Origin: Shinella sp. WSJ-2
GTDB lineage: Bacteria; Pseudomonadota; Alphaproteobacteria; Rhizobiales; Rhizobiaceae
DNA: 64,000 bases
Reading direction: 5' to 3'
NCBI RefSeq assembly: GCF_003432075.1
Contig: NZ_QWBU01000001.1
Span: 124,001-188,000, forward strand
Made by a program: the position numbers and the translations under genes. A model generated the notes under the pieces. It had not been told where the DNA came from, ran no database searches, and saw nothing but the letters and a program-made list of their open reading frames with translations. Shown here piece by piece: positions 56,927 through 64,000 of the stretch (its first letter is position 1; each line of letters starts with the position of its first letter).

Positions 56927-58855
56927 TTGGCCCTGTTCACTCCCGCAGCCGTGGCAATGGATGCCACAGAAGGACTTGTCGTCGAGGCAGGCTTCCTTGC
57001 GCGCCATGCAAAGGCGCTTGCCGTCCTGCGCTCGCTTGCCGTTTCCGGCCTTCTGGCACTGCTGACGGTTGTCGTCGTCGAACTTATCACGCGCGGCTCC
57101 TTTGAGCAGACCTGGATCTATTTCACCAATCTCGAACAGCCGGCTTGGACCACGACGGGCGTCTTCTTCCTGACCTATCTCGCGCTGGATGCAATCATCG
57201 GCCGCCAGCACAAGGGCGTGCTTTTCGTCGCCCCTCTTGTCGTGCTGATGGGTGTCATATCGCAGCAGAAGCAGGTTTTCCTGACGGACCCGCTCTATCC
57301 GACGGACCTCTTGTTCGGCCGCCAGATCATGGAACTGATGCCGGTTCTCGTACAGGACCGCCCTTGGACGGCTGCCGGCCTTGCCGTGGCCATCCTCATC
57401 GCAATTGTCGGCCTCGTCAGCCTTTGGGTGTTCGCCTGGCGCCGATTTCGGCCGCTGACGCGCAAGGAGCGTCTTTCCCGCCTCGCGATCGCGCTGCCGC
57501 TGCTCGCGGGCTTCGCCTCCATCATGGACTACAACGATTTCTCCTGGGTTCGCGACCGCCTCAAGGTGTTCCCGATCATGTGGGACCAGGCGGAGAACTA
57601 TCGCCACAACGGCTTCGTCATGGCGTTCGCCATCAACCTGCCGATGGCCAATGTTCAGGCACCCTCGGGCTATATGGTCGATGCGATCGACAAGATTCCT
57701 TCCAAGCCGCTGCCTTTCGGAACGACGCATCGCTCCAAGCCCGACGTCATCGTCGTGATGAGTGAATCGCTGTGGGATCCGATGCGTATCGACAGCGTCA
57801 AGCTTTCGCAGGATCCGATGCCGGTCATCCGCGAAAACGAGGGCGGTAACGTTTTCTCGCCGGAATTCGGCGGCCTGACGGCCAATATCGAATTCGAGGC
57901 GCTGACGGGCTTCTCCAACGCCTTCCTGCCGACCGGCAGCATTCCCTACCAGCAATATATCCGCAAGCCGATCCCCTCGCTGGCCACGTTCTTCCGCGCG
58001 GAAGGCTATACAGCGCGCGCCATCCATCCGTTCTCGGGCTGGTTCTGGAACCGTTCGAGCGTTTACAAGGCCTTCGGCTTCGAGACCTTCAAGGACGTGG
58101 ACAAGATGCCGCCGCTCGCCAAGCGTGGCAACTTCACATCCGACGAGGCGCTGACCAAGGAGATCATCCGTCAGGCCGATCTGCAGGAGGATCCGTTCTT
58201 TTTCTTCACCGTGACGCTACAGGGCCATGGCCCCTATGACGACGGCCGCTACACGAAGACGGACATCACACCCGAAGGTAAGCTGGACGCGCGCGACAAC
58301 CGCATGCTCGCAAGCTATGCACAGGGCGTCAAGGAAGCCGACCAGAGCCTGAAGATGCTGATGGACTGGGCCAAGGAGCGTGACCGCGAGACGATCATCG
58401 TCGTCTTCGGCGACCACCTGCCACCGCTCAACACGGTCTACCAGAATTCCGGCTACATGAAGGGCATCACCGCCTCGCGCAAGGGCTCGACCGAGCAGAT
58501 GAAGAAGGAACACGAAACCCCGCTCGTCATCTGGTCGAACAAGACGGGTGCGGAAAAGGATGTCGGCACGATCAGCCCGGCCTTCCTTTCCTACTACATC
58601 CTCAAGGAAGCCGGTTTCGAGCATCCTTATTATACGGGTTTCCTCGGCGCCGTGCATGACAAGCTGCGCGTCATCGACCGCTACATGCTGATCGACGCCA
58701 AAGGCAACGGCACACCGGACTGGGCCCGTAAGAAGAAAATCGACCCGCTGGTACGCGACTTCCGCTTCCTCCAGCACGACATCATGTTCGGCAAGCAGTA
58801 TGGCCTGGAGCGCTTCTTCAACTCCCATGCCGAACTGATGAGCGCAGGCTACTGA
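56927..58855 (+). CDS. LtaS-like membrane phosphoglycerol/sulfatase-fold transferase
   Basis: The protein has about 642 residues. Four or five membrane helices occupy about 35-185, then an extracellular or periplasmic sulfatase-type domain (about 265-560) with DVIVVMSESLWDP (metal-binding Glu/Asp), FGGLTANIEFEALTGFSNAF around the catalytic threonine of LtaS-type enzymes, and VFGDHLPPL. In Gram-negative rhizobia such enzymes add phosphoglycerol or phosphoethanolamine to cyclic glucans or lipids (CgmB/OpgB type); I cannot choose. I favour TTG 56927, with GGAG six bases upstream, over TTG 56915. Confidence 0.85.
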   Translation: MALFTPAAVAMDATEGLVVEAGFLARHAKALAVLRSLAVSGLLALLTVVVVELITRGSFEQTWIYFTNLEQPAWTTTGVFFLTYLALDAIIGRQHKGVLFVAPLVVLMGVISQQKQVFLTDPLYPTDLLFGRQIMELMPVLVQDRPWTAAGLAVAILIAIVGLVSLWVFAWRRFRPLTRKERLSRLAIALPLLAGFASIMDYNDFSWVRDRLKVFPIMWDQAENYRHNGFVMAFAINLPMANVQAPSGYMVDAIDKIPSKPLPFGTTHRSKPDVIVVMSESLWDPMRIDSVKLSQDPMPVIRENEGGNVFSPEFGGLTANIEFEALTGFSNAFLPTGSIPYQQYIRKPIPSLATFFRAEGYTARAIHPFSGWFWNRSSVYKAFGFETFKDVDKMPPLAKRGNFTSDEALTKEIIRQADLQEDPFFFFTVTLQGHGPYDDGRYTKTDITPEGKLDARDNRMLASYAQGVKEADQSLKMLMDWAKERDRETIIVVFGDHLPPLNTVYQNSGYMKGITASRKGSTEQMKKEHETPLVIWSNKTGAEKDVGTISPAFLSYYILKEAGFEHPYYTGFLGAVHDKLRVIDRYMLIDAKGNGTPDWARKKKIDPLVRDFRFLQHDIMFGKQYGLERFFNSHAELMSAGY

Positions 58856-58881
58856 TTCCGCCCACAAAACGAGGCTAGACT

Positions 58882-58908
58882 GGGGCTCCGATTCTCTTGC
58901 GGAGCCCC
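58882..58908 (+). promoter_or_regulatory. Hairpin that buries the DUF1003 ribosome-binding site
   Basis: A perfect 8-bp inverted repeat, GGGGCTCC at 58882-58889 with GGAGCCCC at 58901-58908, has an 11-base loop. Its right arm contains the only Shine-Dalgarno-like GGAG before the ATG at 58912. No T run follows, so it is unlikely to be an ordinary terminator. Confidence 0.5.
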
Positions 58909-58911
58909 GCC

Positions 58912-59442
58912 ATGAAACCTTTCGACGACGCCGCCCAGATTCTGTTCGGCAAGCCCGCCGACCAACTCGATGAGACCGAGCGCGAGGTCCTGCTTCATTC
59001 CCGCGAGGGGCGCATCCTGTCGGAAGACAGGAATGTCGCCTATCAGTCGAAGCAGGCAACCGGCGAGCGGGTCGCCGATGCCATCGCCCGCATCGGCGGC
59101 TCCTGGGCTTTCATCATCGGTTTCCTCGTCTTCCTACTTGCATGGACGGTGGTCAACACCATCCTGCTGAGCAAGAACGCCTTCGACCCCTACCCCTTCA
59201 TCTTCCTCAATCTCGTGCTTTCCATGCTCGCCGCCCTCCAGGCGCCGATCATCATGATGTCGCAGAACCGACAAGCCGCCCGCGACCGCTTCGAGGCTTC
59301 CAAGGATTATGAAGTAAACCTAAAGGCCGAGATCGAGCTCATGGCGCTTCACCACAAGATTGACACGCATTTTCTCGACGAGATTGCCGCCTTGAAAATG
59401 GAGGTGCTGCGGTTGCATGACGTTCTGCGCGACAAGGGGTAA
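58912..59442 (+). CDS. DUF1003 membrane protein
   Basis: The protein has 176 residues and two adjacent membrane helices (about 67-88, WAFIIGFLVFLLAWTVVNTI, and about 100-120, FIFLNLVLSMLAALQAPIIM), followed by MMSQNRQAARDRFEASKDYEVN and a coiled-coil C-terminus. This is the signature pattern of DUF1003, of unknown function. ATG 58912 is used; the frame is also open from 58897. The ribosome-binding site is inside a hairpin. Confidence 0.88.
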   Translation: MKPFDDAAQILFGKPADQLDETEREVLLHSREGRILSEDRNVAYQSKQATGERVADAIARIGGSWAFIIGFLVFLLAWTVVNTILLSKNAFDPYPFIFLNLVLSMLAALQAPIIMMSQNRQAARDRFEASKDYEVNLKAEIELMALHHKIDTHFLDEIAALKMEVLRLHDVLRDKG

Positions 59443-59460
59443 TACGTGACACAGTTGTGG

Positions 59461-59490
59461 TTGCATAAATCCAGCCTACCAATCTATAGG
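59461..59490 (+). promoter_or_regulatory. Candidate promoter of the TadE/TadG pair
   Basis: TTGCAT at 59461-59466 and TATAGG at 59485-59490 are 18 bases apart and lie about 90 bases before the TadE-like ATG. It is a visual match only. Confidence 0.3.
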
Positions 59491-59581
59491 AGAAATTAAG
59501 ATTCAGATTGCATCATAAGCGTGCATCCACTTCCGGATGCGGGAATGCCAAGTCGTCAGACAGTCTCAAGGAGGAGATGTC

Positions 59582-60004
59582 ATGTACGTTTTGTCCCGCC
59601 TGTCGAAGGATCGCGCCGGCACATCGGCACTGGAATTCGCGATCATCGCGCCTCTATTCTTCCTAGTCCTCTTTACGCTGATCGCTTACGGCATCTACCT
59701 TTCTGTTACCCATTCGGTGCAGCAGATTGCGGCGGATGCCGCCCGCACAGCGGTTGCCGGCCTCAACGCGAACGAGCGCGTCACACTGGTCAATCACTAT
59801 CTCGATGCCTCGCGCTTCAACTACTCCTTCCTCAACCGGCAGAAGATGAACGTGCAGGTGGCCGACGATCCCGGAAATCCGGATCAGTTCACGGTGACCA
59901 TCTCCTACGATTCCAGCGACCTCCCGATCTGGAAGATGTTCACCTTCGCCCTGCCGCAGGAAAAGATCGAGCGCTATGCCACTGTGCGCGTAGGGGGCAT
60001 GTGA
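59582..60004 (+). CDS. TadE-like pseudopilin
   Basis: The protein has 140 residues. It begins with a prepilin-like leader (MYVLSRLSKDRAGTSALEFA, with the conserved Glu at about 18 for methylation and assembly) and a hydrophobic helix (about 19-40). The C-terminal globular part has NANERVTLVNHYLD. AAGGAGGAG precedes the ATG. It overlaps the TadG-like gene by one base (TGATG). TadE/TadG act with Flp pilus systems, but no tadA/B/C or secretin genes are visible here, so this pair could be an orphan. Confidence 0.83.
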   Translation: MYVLSRLSKDRAGTSALEFAIIAPLFFLVLFTLIAYGIYLSVTHSVQQIAADAARTAVAGLNANERVTLVNHYLDASRFNYSFLNRQKMNVQVADDPGNPDQFTVTISYDSSDLPIWKMFTFALPQEKIERYATVRVGGM

Positions 60005-61728
60005 TGATGAAGCGCCCCTCCACCGTCCTTGCTGATCGCTCCGGCAATATCGGCACACTCGCCGCTCTCAGCCTGCCCCTGTTGGTCTTCTCCATCGCGC
60101 TCGGAGTCGACTTCGGTTATCTCACCGTGCAAGAACGCCAGTTGCAGGCCTCCGCAGATCTCGCCGCCATCGCCGCGGCCGCCAATATCGGGGAGGCCGC
60201 GAAATCGGCGGCCGCCTATTTCGCGCTGAACGGCATGCCTGTCACCGTTACCGACAAGGATGGTGATACCGTCATTCAGGCTATCGCGCTGCCGCCCGGC
60301 ACCAAGAGGACGCTCGCGACGGCACAGATCGAGCGCGGTCGCTATAGCGCCGATCCCGATATCACCCCGGAAGCACGCTTCAAGCCGGCCAGCACCGATG
60401 CCGACGCCGCACGTGTAACGCTCACCCGACCCGCTGATCTTTTCATCGCGTCGATCTTCACGCACCAGCCGCCGGTTCTGTCGGCCGTCGGCTCGGCCGC
60501 CCGCAACAAGATCGCGGCCTTTTCGGTGGGCACCCGGCTTGCCAGCCTCAATGACGGCATTCTCAACGCGCTGCTCGGCCAGCTTCTGGGCACCAAGCTT
60601 TCGCTGAAGGTGATGGACTACCGTGCGCTCGTCGATACCGACATTGCCGTCAATCCATTCCTCAAGGCCGTTGCGACGCAGCTCAACCTTACGGCAGCGA
60701 CCTATGAGGACGTGCTGAATGCTGGCATTACCATGCCGCAACTTCTCGCTTCCATGAGGGCCGTCGATGGACTTTCCGCCACAACCAAATCGGCGCTCCG
60801 GCTGATCGAGCACGCAACGGCGAGCAGCAAGGTCAAACTGCCGCTATCGCGCATTCTCAACATCGATCCGAAGAAGGGCCTCGCCGTCGCCACCGGCGGC
60901 GATTGGCAGATGGCGGTCAACGCGCTGCAGATAATCTCGGCCGCAGCCGCCCTTGCCAATGGCAAGAACCAGGTAGCGCTTGATCTCGGCACGTCGCTGC
61001 CCGGTCTTGCCGCAGTCACCGTCCGCCTCGCCATTGGCGAGCCGCCGGTTGAGACGCCCGCCCACCGTCTGGGCGAACCCGGCAGCGCCGTCCGCAGCGC
61101 GCAGACGCGGCTTGCGGTGGAAGTCAGTTTCGACGGGCTTGCGGCACTCGCCGGCCTGCGCATCAAGCTACCGCTCTACGTGGAGGTCGCCGCGTCGGAA
61201 GCCAAGCTCGCCGACATCCGCTGCCTCGGCGGCAAGGCGGAGAATGCCAATGTCTCGGTCGATGCTGTACCGGGCGTCGCTGAGATCGCGCTCGGCAAGG
61301 TCGATCCCTCGGTCCTCTCGGATTTTTCCGATGACGCCCGTGTCCAGAAAGCGCGTATCCTCGATTCCGGCCTCGTACGCATCGATGCCATCGCCCATGT
61401 CGAGGCGAAAAACCTCGGCCGTACCCGCCTCGCCTTCTCCCCGACCGAAATCGCCGGGCGGACGGTCAAGACGGTCTCGACACGCCACACGCTGACCTCC
61501 TCGGTCACGACGCTGCTTCAGAACCTCGATCTCGACATCCAGATCCTGTTCCTCACGCTTGGTACCCCGAAAGCGGTGACATCCGCCCTTGCCTCCACCT
61601 TGGCAATGGTGACGGCGCCTATCGACGAGCTGCTCTATAACCTGCTGCTGGTCGTCGGCGTCCGGGTCGGGGAAGCGGATATCCGTGTCACTGGTGTGCG
61701 CTGCCAGCGCCCGGCTTTGGTGCAATAA
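60004..61728 (+). CDS. TadG-like minor pseudopilin/pilus assembly protein
   Basis: The protein has 574 residues. The N-terminal TadE/G domain (DRSGNIGTLAALSLPLLVFS, then IALGVDFGYLTVQERQLQAS) anchors it. The rest is a long exported domain with beta and Ala-rich segments that I cannot match to a von Willebrand factor domain; no MIDAS DxSxS motif is seen. It is co-transcribed with the TadE-like gene. The original ATG is chosen because it overlaps that gene's stop; an open frame further upstream is in a different context. Confidence 0.78.
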   Translation: MMKRPSTVLADRSGNIGTLAALSLPLLVFSIALGVDFGYLTVQERQLQASADLAAIAAAANIGEAAKSAAAYFALNGMPVTVTDKDGDTVIQAIALPPGTKRTLATAQIERGRYSADPDITPEARFKPASTDADAARVTLTRPADLFIASIFTHQPPVLSAVGSAARNKIAAFSVGTRLASLNDGILNALLGQLLGTKLSLKVMDYRALVDTDIAVNPFLKAVATQLNLTAATYEDVLNAGITMPQLLASMRAVDGLSATTKSALRLIEHATASSKVKLPLSRILNIDPKKGLAVATGGDWQMAVNALQIISAAAALANGKNQVALDLGTSLPGLAAVTVRLAIGEPPVETPAHRLGEPGSAVRSAQTRLAVEVSFDGLAALAGLRIKLPLYVEVAASEAKLADIRCLGGKAENANVSVDAVPGVAEIALGKVDPSVLSDFSDDARVQKARILDSGLVRIDAIAHVEAKNLGRTRLAFSPTEIAGRTVKTVSTRHTLTSSVTTLLQNLDLDIQILFLTLGTPKAVTSALASTLAMVTAPIDELLYNLLLVVGVRVGEADIRVTGVRCQRPALVQ

Positions 61729-61743
61729 AGACGGCAGCGCGCC

Positions 61744-62139
61744 TCACCTGCCCTGAGCGTATTGAGGCGCGTCGTCAGCAATCTCGTAGTAATCGCCCTT
61801 GTCAGCACAGAAGATGTGCACGCCGATCTTGAGCCCCGTCGGCTGGTCGAAGGCGCCAGCCATGATCGAGGTATAATCCGATCCGTCGCCCTTCCAGAAC
61901 AGGGCCGAACCACAGGTGCGGCAGAAACCGCGGCTTGCCGTCTCGCTGGCGCGGTACCAGGTGACGCTCTCGGCCCCCTCCACCGCCAAGCCGTCATCCT
62001 GCACATTGGTCGCCGCATAAAAATGCCCCGTCTGCCGGCGGCACTGGCTGCAATGGCAGGCGGTCACCTCTCGCAGCTTGCCGGACGTGCGAAACCGCAC
62101 CGCACCGCACAGGCAATGTCCCGAATGCGTCTCGCTCAT
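61744..62139 (-). CDS. GFA-family (glutathione-dependent formaldehyde-activating enzyme-like) protein
   Basis: The protein has 131 residues. The zinc-binding cysteines appear in HCLCGAVRF, CHCSQCRRQTGHF, and SRGFCRTCGSALFW, the standard GFA family pattern, binding two zinc ions. Family members are mostly uncharacterised; the formaldehyde-glutathione reaction is proven only for a few. It is transcribed toward the TadG-like gene. Confidence 0.9.
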   Translation of the reverse strand: MSETHSGHCLCGAVRFRTSGKLREVTACHCSQCRRQTGHFYAATNVQDDGLAVEGAESVTWYRASETASRGFCRTCGSALFWKGDGSDYTSIMAGAFDQPTGLKIGVHIFCADKGDYYEIADDAPQYAQGR

Positions 62140-62235
62140 GTCTCCCCCTTCGAGAACCGTTCAGAATTCAATGATCTTAGGTGGTGATGCGCCACCCGGG
62201 CCGCTTTCGCGCGGCAAGGCATGGCGCGGGCAAGC

Positions 62236-62272
62236 AAACGAAAACCGGGCCAGCTTTGTCAGCGGGCCCGGT
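62236..62272 (-). terminator. Rho-independent terminator of the DAHP synthase gene
   Basis: On the minus strand ACCGGGCC (62272-62265) pairs with GGCCCGGT (62251-62244) over a 13-base loop and continues into TTTTCGTTTG. It lies 76 bases after the DAHP synthase stop. Confidence 0.75.
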
Positions 62273-62347
62273 CCTGTCAAATTCACATTCCTGAATGCTT
62301 GCATCAGCGCCGCTAATTTACGGAACCGAAGCGTGAACGGATAGGGA

Positions 62348-63721
62348 TCAACCGTTCACAACCATCCGCTTTTCGTCGCGGCCGCCCTTCATGCGCTCGG
62401 CAAGAAGGAAGGCGAGCTCGAGGGCCTGGTCGGCATTGAGGCGCGGGTCACAATGGGTGTGGTAGCGGTCTGCGAGGTCATCGCCCGACAGCGCGCGTGC
62501 GCCACCCGTGCATTCCGTGACATCGTTGCCGGTCATCTCGATATGGATGCCGCCCGGATGCGTGCCTTCCGCGCGGTGGATCTGGAAGAAGCTTTCGACT
62601 TCCGACAGGATCCGCTCGAACGGACGGGTCTTGTAGTTGTTGAGCGTGATCGTGTTGCCGTGCATCGGATCGCAGGACCAGACGACCTTCTTGCCCTCGC
62701 GCTCGACGGCGCGGATGAGCTTCGGCAGGTTGTCGGCGACCTTGTCGTGGCCGAAACGGCAGATCAGCGTCAGGCGGCCGGCCTCGTTGCTCGGGTTCAG
62801 GAGATCGATCAGCTCAAGCAGGCCATCGCCGGTGAGCGACGGGCCGCACTTCAGGCCGAGCGGGTTCTTGATGCCGCGGCAATATTCGATATGCGCGTGG
62901 TGGGCCTGGCGCGTGCGGTCGCCGATCCAGATCATGTGGCCGGACGTGGCATACCAGTCGCCCGAGGTCGAATCGACGCGTGTCAGCGCCTGCTCGTAGC
63001 CGAGCAGCAATGCCTCATGGCTCGTGAAGAAATCGGTCTCGCGCAGGTTCGGATTGGTTTCCGGCGTGATCCCGATGGCCTTCATGAAGTCCATCGTTTC
63101 GGAAATCCGGTCGGCGAGCTTGCGGTAGCGCTCGGCCTGCGGGCTATCCTTGACGAAGCCGAGCATCCACTGGTGCACGTTGTCGAGATTGGCGTAACCG
63201 CCCATCGCGAAGGCGCGCAGCAGGTTCAGCGTCGCGGCCGACTGACGGTAGGCCATGATCTGGCGTTCCGGGTTCGGAATACGGGCTTCCTCGGTGAATT
63301 CGATGCCGTTGATGATATCGCCACGGTAGGACGGCAGCGACACATCACCCTGTTTCTCGATGTTCGAGGAGCGCGGCTTGGCGAACTGGCCGGCAATACG
63401 ACCGACCTTAACAACAGGTTGTTGGGCGCCAAAAGTCAGGACCACGGCCATCTGGAGGAAGGCGCGGAAGAAGTCGCGGATCGTATCGGCGCCATGTTCG
63501 GCGAAGCTCTCGGCGCAATCGCCGCCCTGCAGCAGAAAACCCTTGCCTTCTGCGACATTGGCAAGCGATGCCTTCAGGCGGCGGGCCTCACCGGCGAAGA
63601 CGAGCGGCGGAAACTTCGCAAGGCGCTCTTCAGTCGCCGCCAATGCGGCGAGATCCGGATATTCCGGAACCTGCTGGATGGGCTTCTGCCGCCAGCTGGT
63701 CGGGGTCCAATTCTGTGCCAT
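62348..63721 (-). CDS. aroF: Class II 3-deoxy-7-phosphoheptulonate (DAHP) synthase
   Basis: First enzyme of the shikimate pathway: phosphoenolpyruvate plus erythrose 4-phosphate to DAHP. The protein has 457 residues, the class II (plant-like) size. Signatures are [11 protein letters not shown] (metal-binding Cys), [39 protein letters not shown] and [11 protein letters not shown], then [19 protein letters not shown] 63721 ([14 protein letters not shown]) is preceded by AGGTGAG and is the conserved start; the frame is open to 63862. It is monocistronic and ends in a terminator. Confidence 0.95.
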   Translation of the reverse strand: MAQNWTPTSWRQKPIQQVPEYPDLAALAATEERLAKFPPLVFAGEARRLKASLANVAEGKGFLLQGGDCAESFAEHGADTIRDFFRAFLQMAVVLTFGAQQPVVKVGRIAGQFAKPRSSNIEKQGDVSLPSYRGDIINGIEFTEEARIPNPERQIMAYRQSAATLNLLRAFAMGGYANLDNVHQWMLGFVKDSPQAERYRKLADRISETMDFMKAIGITPETNPNLRETDFFTSHEALLLGYEQALTRVDSTSGDWYATSGHMIWIGDRTRQAHHAHIEYCRGIKNPLGLKCGPSLTGDGLLELIDLLNPSNEAGRLTLICRFGHDKVADNLPKLIRAVEREGKKVVWSCDPMHGNTITLNNYKTRPFERILSEVESFFQIHRAEGTHPGGIHIEMTGNDVTECTGGARALSGDDLADRYHTHCDPRLNADQALELAFLLAERMKGGRDEKRMVVNG

Positions 63722-64000
63722 GATACTCACCTGTCCTGAGCGCTCGCGAAAGCCTGCGGGCGCCCTCCGTTTTGAAGATGCGGGCTTATAAACCGTTAGA
63801 TGGTTCTTGCATAGCCGAACTTCCAGCGGTCGCCGAGGCAATTGCGGCGCCGGTGTTTTCATGTGACAGGCGGCAGGCAGACGATCAGGCCCGGGAGCGA
63901 CGCGATGCGGTCCCGAATGCGAATATCCAGCTCGAAACAGGCTTTTGCCTTGCCTTTCGCGGTTGCGGCCTGTCGTTTCCCAGCCATCGGCTGAACAGAG
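63722..64000. other. Upstream region of the DAHP synthase gene, window edge
   Basis: It contains the promoter of the DAHP synthase gene, not clearly recognised. On the minus strand a frame is open from beyond the window edge to a stop near 63860; from its only ATG it gives a 43-codon peptide ending [13 protein letters not shown]. This could be the tail of a gene outside the window, but I see no family evidence. Confidence 0.35.

Overview
The window is GC-rich chromosomal DNA of an alphaproteobacterium, almost certainly from the order Hyphomicrobiales (Rhizobiales), family Rhizobiaceae or a close relative. The evidence is the RecA sequence, a TTG-N11-CAA SOS box, the CckA kinase, a roughly 2000-residue growth-pole-ring (GPR/RgsE-like) protein, a Dme-type malic enzyme, class II DAHP synthase, and typical rhizobial intergenic palindromes. 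It is core-genome DNA: there is no rRNA or tRNA gene, insertion sequence, prophage or CRISPR array that I can see.

Layout: 0-4.6 kb, murI, a TrmJ-type methyltransferase, a secreted protein, icd and a glutathione S-transferase. 4.6-7.4 kb, an AraC/GyrI-like regulator, a decayed STAS-domain remnant and a membrane diguanylate cyclase. 7.4-18.5 kb, alaS, recA (with SOS box), the pseudouridine catabolic pair psuK-psuG, cckA, a FliO-like protein and dksA. 18.9-24.8 kb, a GGDEF-EAL protein, a SixA-like phosphatase, the YcjX/YcjF-like pair and a small exported protein. 24.7-28.6 kb, the folP-folB-folK operon, a DUF922 protein, a candidate anti-Shine-Dalgarno small RNA, a [2Fe-2S] ferredoxin and an Hpt protein. 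29.2-36.4 kb, the giant GPR-like protein and a Tim44-domain protein. 36.5-40.7 kb, an MCE/Mla-type lipid transport operon. 40.7-51.6 kb, a dipeptide epimerase, an MFS permease, an LpxH-like phosphoesterase, malic enzyme, an ABC-F ATPase, a phytanoyl-CoA dioxygenase-like protein, a Cys-containing exported protein, and bluB under a cobalamin riboswitch. 51.7-64 kb, a CHASE4-GGDEF protein, a TolB-like propeller, a NYN-LOTUS nuclease, nadE, an LtaS-like phosphoglycerol transferase, a DUF1003 protein, a TadE/TadG pair, a GFA enzyme and class II DAHP synthase.

The themes are cell-cycle and polar-growth control (CckA, the GPR-like protein with an upstream CtrA-type TTAA-N7-TTAA site, Hpt), cell-envelope lipid handling (the MCE operon, the LpxH-like enzyme, the LtaS-like enzyme), c-di-GMP signalling (three GGDEF proteins) and cofactor synthesis (folate, NAD, the lower ligand of B12). 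The most striking feature is the GPR-like gene. It holds ten contiguous, indel-free 22-residue repeats, the periodicity of exchangeable apolipoproteins, inside a much longer helical array anchored by two membrane segments. Other points of interest are the candidate alpha-r14-like sRNA at 27.47-27.59 kb, the SulP/STAS pseudogene, a ribosome-binding site buried in a hairpin before the DUF1003 gene, and palindromic repeats, one of which lengthens the apparent murI reading frame.
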